A stretch of DNA of 64,000 nucleotides, taken from the NCBI GenBank assembly GCA_029817715.1, contig JARUPY010000534.1, positions 808,501 to 872,500 of the forward strand, written 5' to 3'. Position 1 is the stretch's first letter. Each line of letters begins with the position of its first letter. This document shows positions 59,035 to 64,000 of the stretch, piece by piece. Under the pieces are notes generated by a model that saw only the letters and a program-made list of their open reading frames with translations, was not told the DNA's origin and did not search any database. The stretch is from Melastoma dodecandrum. Taxonomy: Eukaryota > Streptophyta > Magnoliopsida > Myrtales > Melastomataceae. The position numbers were made by a program, and so were the translations under genes.

Positions 59035-60475
59035 ATGGCTGTGGTATTTTCCGATCTCCACACCGAATCCGGCCTCAAGTCCCTCGAAGAACACCTCTCC
59101 GGAAAGTCCTACGTCTCCGGGTAGAAAAGGATGCGTTTTTCTTTCTGGCTTGGATTTGTTTCTTGTTTCTGTTTTGGTTGGGGGTGTTGGTGATCGATCA
59201 TGGTTGTTTATTGCAGTGAGAGCCTCACTAAGGATGATGTGAAGGTGTACGCGGCCGTTCCGAGCTGTCCCGGCGGGGATTTCCCAAATGCCAGCAAGTG
59301 GTACGAGCGCGTCTCCTCTCATCTCTCCGTGAGGTACGTAACCGTGGATACTGTTCTGACTTTGGTGTTTTGTTTTTGTGGGGGTCTTGATTTTGGAACT
59401 GAAAGGATTTCCGAGGTTGATTGTGGGAATGTTTTTGGTGTTTACAGTTTTCCTGGGAAGGCTGCTGGGGTTCGCATAGCTGGCGGGGGAGCTCCCTTGG
59501 CTGAGGTCGTTTCGGCTGGAAAGCCCGAGGTAATTCCAATTGTTTGTTTACCTGTGTTGGATTAGGTTGATCCTTGATTGCGAGGCAGTCAAGTGATTTC
59601 GTGGGCTGGCATGATCTGATTCAGGACACGTCTAAGAATTGCATTAGGAATGTATCTCGTGAATTATTCTCACACATGTCAAAGTGATTTGTGGCAATGC
59701 ACTTTGTATTCCTGCCTCTGGGAGGAGTCTCGTGTGCTTTTTTATAGTTTAGTTGAGCTACATTTCCTCTTCTGTGTCGTTGAAGGCTGCTGCGGCTGAT
59801 GACGACGATGACGACATTGATCTCTTCGGTGAAGAGACGGAGGAGGAGAAGAAGGCTGCTGAGGAGAGGGAGGCAGCTAAAAAGGCGTCCACCAAGAAGA
59901 AAGAAAGTGAGTTTATTTTTCCTTTCCTTCTACCGATCCAAGTATATATATGTTGATTTCAGATGGTATTATTTCGCATGACGGATGATTTTGTCCTGCA
60001 TTCCTCTGAAACCATTTCAGACGGGGTGCTTAATTTTATCAGTTTTTGGGAGTTCCTCTAGAGCATTCGGGAAATTATTGGGTCATCTAAAATGTATTCT
60101 CATTATTGCAGGCGGGAAATCATCGGTTCTGATGGATGTAAAGCCCTGGGATGATGAGACGGACATGAAGAAGCTGGAGGAAGCTGTCCGAAGCATCGAG
60201 ATGCCCGGCCTGTTGTGGGGTGCTTGTAAGTATCTCCATCAGATCAGCTCGAAGACTTCCCCTTGATTGTTATTGTTTTTACTGACAAGGACTGCTGTTG
60301 TTTCCTCAAAGCAAAATTGGCTCCAGTGGGCTATGGAATTAAGAAGCTGCAGATCATGCTCACAATCGTTGACGACCTCGTGTCAGTGGATGCTTTGATC
60401 GAGGACCACCTTCTGGTCGAGCCCGCAAACGAGTACATCCAGAGTTGCGACATCGTCGCCTTCAACAAGATCTGA
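59035..60475 (+). CDS. Translation elongation factor eEF1B beta subunit (GDP/GTP exchange)
   Basis: Six exons (59035-59120, 59217-59333, 59448-59529, 59786-59906, 60112-60225, 60312-60475) give 227 aa, normal for plant EF-1-beta/delta (about 225-231). The N-terminal GST-C-like region reads [20 protein letters not shown] and [15 protein letters not shown] central acidic stretch [20 protein letters not shown] follows. The C-terminal exchange domain has [40 protein letters not shown] and [14 protein letters not shown]. It recycles eEF1A-GDP to eEF1A-GTP in the cytosol. The terminal Asn-Lys-Ile is the usual end. Confidence 0.97.
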
Positions 60476-60848
60476 GGCAATCCATCCCTATGTTACTCCC
60501 ATCGAGGCGTTCCCACATTTTGGCATTATAATCTAGTTGGTTTTGCCAGTGTCCGCGAGTTGTTGTCTTTTGATATTACCTAGCATCGTCGAAAGACATT
60601 GAACTGGTTTTGCAGCATGTCGTTTGATTACGATACGAACTCTGGGTTTCATTCGGTAATCGGATTGGGCAGATTCGGATGCCATAAATACGTGTATTTT
60701 CGGACCCCCGAAAAACTAGATTAAAATGCCAAGATCTCGTCCGTGGCAGAAGGCATAATGTAGTTTTCAAAAGGCAAGGTATGGAAACACTAGCGAATCC
60801 AGTCCGAAACATGTCCGGTTGAAGCTTCTGGCCGAGTCCAGGAAAGAT

Positions 60849-62067
60849 TTAGTAGTATTGACAGAAGTCCTTCCTCCTGATCGTTACCAGCAACCAAACT
60901 TCCCCGCTGTGCTTAGTTACCTCAAAGTTGCACACATCTCCCTCCTTCAAGTCGTTTTCGTTCACAAACGCAGGCCATCCCGCTCCCAGCTTGTAGGCTT
61001 CCTCGTACACATTCAGCTTCACTTCCCATATCTTGTTTCCGACCATGAGTTTAATGTATTCTTCTTCAGAACCCAGGAGATGACCAATCATCGCAACTGG
61101 AACACACTGCACAAAACGTGGAAATGAGAAACAACAACCGACCCTTAAGCGTTTATCATAGACACTTGCGCATACAATCATCTGTATCGCCTGTTTCAAC
61201 TTCTTGCATGCTTATGAACTTTACCAGGTAGCGCTTCCTTATGTATGTTTTTCGCATGACGATCCGGAAGTTGGTCCTCTGTGAGATTCTGCGAGGCAAG
61301 CTAACATGGGATGCTTTCTTCTTCAATCTAATCTCAGTTATGTTCCCTTTCCTCCTCCGAATCGATGCTGCTGAAAAACACAATCACATACAAACGATCC
61401 ACCAAACATCAAGGCTGCATCACAGAGAAAGGAGAGCATAATCAACGGCTCGACTCACGAGGCCTCTCATAGTCATCCTCAGATGAATCATGGTCCGAAT
61501 CACTGTCTTCATCTTCAGATGTCTCATCCGAGTCAATGTCGATGATCTCCTCCCATTCCTTGTCCAGATTGCTCGCTTCACTGACCTTTCCGATGGCATC
61601 GCCGCTCCTGAGGCAGCAATGCCTCCCAAATATCGTGACATGGAAGCTGGCGTCTCCTCGGTAGTGGAAAACAAGGAAATCAGCTTCCCTCAGCTCGTTA
61701 TCCCGCACAAACTCGTTCCATCCCTGCTCGAGATGAACCTTCCCGCCGACCTTGCACGCATGGACGGCCCAATGGCCATTGGCCGACCCCAACAACCTGA
61801 ATAACCGCGGATATTCTCCACGGATGTGCTTGAGAAATGCCGTCGGTATTTTCTGTCGCGCACAACAACGTAACCGCTCAAAGAGCATAACATCGAGCAA
61901 CAGAACATAGGAAACAAGCTGATTACGGCAATCGGCCGAGACAAAGGCGAAACCGAGGAAGGAAGATATAGGAATCAGACCATCCTGATATCGAAGTCCC
62001 CGATCATGATCTTGGCAAAGGAAGGGAGGTCTAACCAGTCCGCTGAAGAATCACTCGAACTCTTCAT
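60849..62067 (-). CDS. Two-B3-domain DNA-binding protein (REM-like)
   Basis: Four exons (62067-61981, 61876-61459, 61370-61225, 61106-60849) give 302 aa. The first B3 domain runs from LPSFAKIMIGDFDIRM across intron 1 to KIPTAFLKHIRGEYPRLF, VHLEQGWNEFVRDNELREAD and LVFHYRGDASFHVTIFG. An acidic linker (EEIIDIDSDETSEDEDSDSD) follows. The second B3 domain covers VSLPRRISQRTNFRIVMRK, IKLMVGNKIWEVKLNVYEE, GWPAFVNENDLKEGDVCNFE and VWLLVTIRRKDF. REM-family factors are plant-specific and many act in flower and meristem development; the target here is unknown. The gene converges with eEF1B beta, 373 bp between stops. The first exon carries only a small part of the domain. Confidence 0.9.
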
Positions 62068-62627
62068 CTCTCCTGAATCATCACCATGCCTACATCAAAC
62101 AGGAAGAACAGATCCCCCCCCCAAAAAAAAAAGGAAAAGGAAAGGAGGTGGTGTGTGTCTACCTGAAGGAAAGATGGGGAATAATAATAATATCCCAACC
62201 CCCAACCCCCAACTGACACACTCCTTTCCGTGCAGGGCTGACGCAGGAAACCGTTAACGACAAGCAGTACGGACAGTGCGCGCGTCGGGGGGTGGAGTTG
62301 ACCTACCGAGGCGGTAGCAGGTCAGTCAAATTCCTTCCCTCAAGTTAAAAAGACGGTTTCTTTTTGCAAGTTTATGGCATTGGCCCCAATTCACTGCTTG
62401 CTTGTGGCTGGCACACTGCACTGGGAATGATTCCACTTCAATCAGGCGAAATGCATGATCAGACCCAGATGTCTCTCATTTTTTGTTGCCCTTCTTTTTT
62501 TTTTTTAAATTGTTTGGACCACCCAGTAAAGAAAAAGCAAAACTAGAAAAAAGGAAGGAAAGAAAGAAGAAACTCCTCCCCTCATCTCCCATCCCCTTCT
62601 CCCAAAGTAAAGGCCAACCCGACCACT
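62068..62627. other. Promoter of the B3 gene and 3' flank of the UBA gene
   Basis: This contains C8A10-type homopolymers near 62116-62133 and a T-rich run near 62491-62506. No exon is supported. Confidence 0.6.
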
Positions 62628-64000
62628 CTACAGAGAAGGAGAAGTAACAAACTGTCTGGGCAAACTAAACAGATCCCACCCCTCAAACGGGGAGGTCCAT
62701 TCCCTACCATCCAAACCGGGTGGCTCCAAGGATGATGACGCCTCCGGATCACGGAACCCCGTGAATGGTACCCCGCTACCCCTGGCAGAGGCCGCACCCG
62801 AGGCACCAAACATGGACGAGGAGCCTTCCAACACACCCGGGTCGTGCAACGTTGCCTTGTCCTTCATCATGGAAGGGAGCCCCAACATCAGGCTTCCCCT
62901 TCTAGGGGATGTGGTCTCCAGGCTCCAGTCGATGTCGGTGTAGTTTAGCTTGAGCAAATTCCCACCATCCGTCCAGTTGACCGGATTCGTACAACCGAAT
63001 GGGCTCGATGATCCTATCCCTGAAAAGTAACCAAGGGAGGAAGCCGCCGCGAGCGTAGGGTACACGCCCGTCCTCTGCCACGAGGGGTTACCTTGACCAG
63101 TTGCAGTTACGTCCCCGACAAGACTGTCGCAGGGCATAAACTGCTGGTGTGAGAAGCCCATGGTTCGGCTACCACCCGAAGAATCCACAGGAGTAATTAC
63201 AGGACCCATCTGTGGCTGGCGATTCAATTGGCTACGCAAGGAACCCGAAGCGATGCCCCTGGGATTGGTGTTCCTAATGGTAGGAGGAGGAAGCTGAGCC
63301 GATAGCCCACTGGATTTAATAATATCCAACTGACTGTTTGCAGGATGCCAACCAGAGCCAACAAGGGGATTAGAAGACTGCTTCTGGTTGGCGGGTTGTG
63401 GCCTCTGCATAACAGCAACAGGCTCCCTCGTAGACCCCAGAGGAAGCGGCTTTATTTCTCCCCCGACGGCAACAAAGAGGGGCTCTCTTTTGGACACATC
63501 GGCTGGAATAGGTGTTGCCAAGGAGTATGAGTTGGACGAATTACCTCCAGCACTACTAGCCCACTGCTTCTCAGAGTGAGCGATGGATTGTTGAGGTTTT
63601 GTGGCCCGCTCCAACTTTGGCTGGAATCTCCTTGAATGCTGCCCGCTCTTAATCCCTGCTTCCCAATGTCCACTCCGGTTCGCAGATACCCTGGTGCGGT
63701 TAGAATCTTTATCATCTCCTTTTTGTACAGTAGATGGAGATGAGCCAAGCCTCAACTGCTGTCTGGCTGGAATATAACTCGCCGCGTTACGATTCAGAGT
63801 ATCTTCTGTTTCTAACCGCTTTTGATTCAGGGAGGATTCCTGCTTCTGCATTCTCAGTATATCCGCAGCCTTGTCAAGATCACCCTCACAGGAGACTACA
63901 GCTCTCTCCACCTCCTGCTTTGAGCAACTATACTTCGATTCCATCGATGCAATCAAGGAAAGTTCATTGGATATGTCGATCTTCAAGTTACACCTATCTT
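62628..64000 (-). CDS. UBA-like domain protein, C-terminal part (partial at the right edge)
   Basis: The frame is open from the right edge of the window to the stop at 62630-62628, at least 452 residues. No ATG lies at the left end of the frame; the first possible initiator is a TTG, so the gene continues beyond 64000 or a splice acceptor lies near 63988. The start of the visible part, SKYSCSKQEVERAVVSCEGD with LDKAADILRMQK, is a three-helix UBA-type fold. The remainder is a long Ser/Pro/Gln-rich region, and the end SPFEGWDLFSLPRQFVTSPS is a conserved terminal motif of a plant family (Arabidopsis At5g12120 type, from memory). It may bind ubiquitin; its role is unknown. It is separated from eEF1B beta only by the B3 gene. 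Confidence 0.8.
   Translation of the reverse strand, partial: DRCNLKIDISNELSLIASMESKYSCSKQEVERAVVSCEGDLDKAADILRMQKQESSLNQKRLETEDTLNRNAASYIPARQQLRLGSSPSTVQKGDDKDSNRTRVSANRSGHWEAGIKSGQHSRRFQPKLERATKPQQSIAHSEKQWASSAGGNSSNSYSLATPIPADVSKREPLFVAVGGEIKPLPLGSTREPVAVMQRPQPANQKQSSNPLVGSGWHPANSQLDIIKSSGLSAQLPPPTIRNTNPRGIASGSLRSQLNRQPQMGPVITPVDSSGGSRTMGFSHQQFMPCDSLVGDVTATGQGNPSWQRTGVYPTLAAASSLGYFSGIGSSSPFGCTNPVNWTDGGNLLKLNYTDIDWSLETTSPRRGSLMLGLPSMMKDKATLHDPGVLEGSSSMFGASGAASARGSGVPFTGFRDPEASSSLEPPGLDGREWTSPFEGWDLFSLPRQFVTSPSL

Overview
This window is nuclear DNA from a eudicot plant. Genes are split by short GT-AG introns, intergenic DNA is AT-rich, and the proteins belong to plant-specific families (SERRATE, EIN3-like, CIPK, SnRK1 beta, REM-type B3, C2H2 with a SGKALGGH helix). 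Gene density is high, about 18 genes in 64 kb with little transposon DNA. I cannot name the species; the many long poly-G/C runs are unusual but not diagnostic.

Layout. 0-12 kb: the tail of an unidentified + gene, a monofunctional homoserine dehydrogenase-like gene (-), SERRATE (-), ribosomal protein eL30 (+) sharing a 281-bp divergent promoter with SERRATE, and an NHL/LEA_2 membrane protein (-). 12.6-13.2 kb: a 0.6-kb foldback DNA element with long terminal inverted repeats. 14.9-32 kb: a short extracellular LRR protein, an EIN3/EIL1-type ethylene transcription factor, a group-A bZIP of the DPBF4/EEL type with an eroded N-terminus, a SnRK1 beta1 subunit (all +), then a CIPK3/26-type kinase (-). 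35-40 kb: SYP61-type syntaxin and an RLCK-VII (PBL) kinase (+). 40.9-47.6 kb: a tandem array of GH1 beta-glucosidases, with one C-terminal relic and two intact genes (+). 48.8-64 kb: CDKC kinase (-), an intronless mitochondrial-type PPR protein (-), a C2H2 zinc-finger factor with two decayed fingers (-), eEF1B beta (+), a two-B3-domain REM-like protein (-), and a UBA-like protein (-) running off the right edge.

Context. From memory of the Arabidopsis gene order, the left half interleaves members of two paralogous blocks (around At2g26980-At2g27110 and At5g21050-At5g21330). It therefore resembles the unduplicated ancestral order. Several neighbours act in ethylene, ABA/osmotic or sugar signalling (EIL, group-A bZIP, SnRK1 beta, CIPK, SYP61, PBL kinase), but nothing in the sequence shows that they are co-regulated.

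I found no convincing new multigene system. The items most worth a second look are the foldback element, the frame break at the bZIP N-terminus, the coding 102-nt intron in CDKC, the degenerate zinc fingers, the SERRATE/eL30 divergent promoter and the beta-glucosidase array with its relic. Exon boundaries come from reading splice sites by eye. Those with listed exons give in-frame totals; for SERRATE, CIPK, CDKC and the second beta-glucosidase only the outer limits and key exons were worked out.
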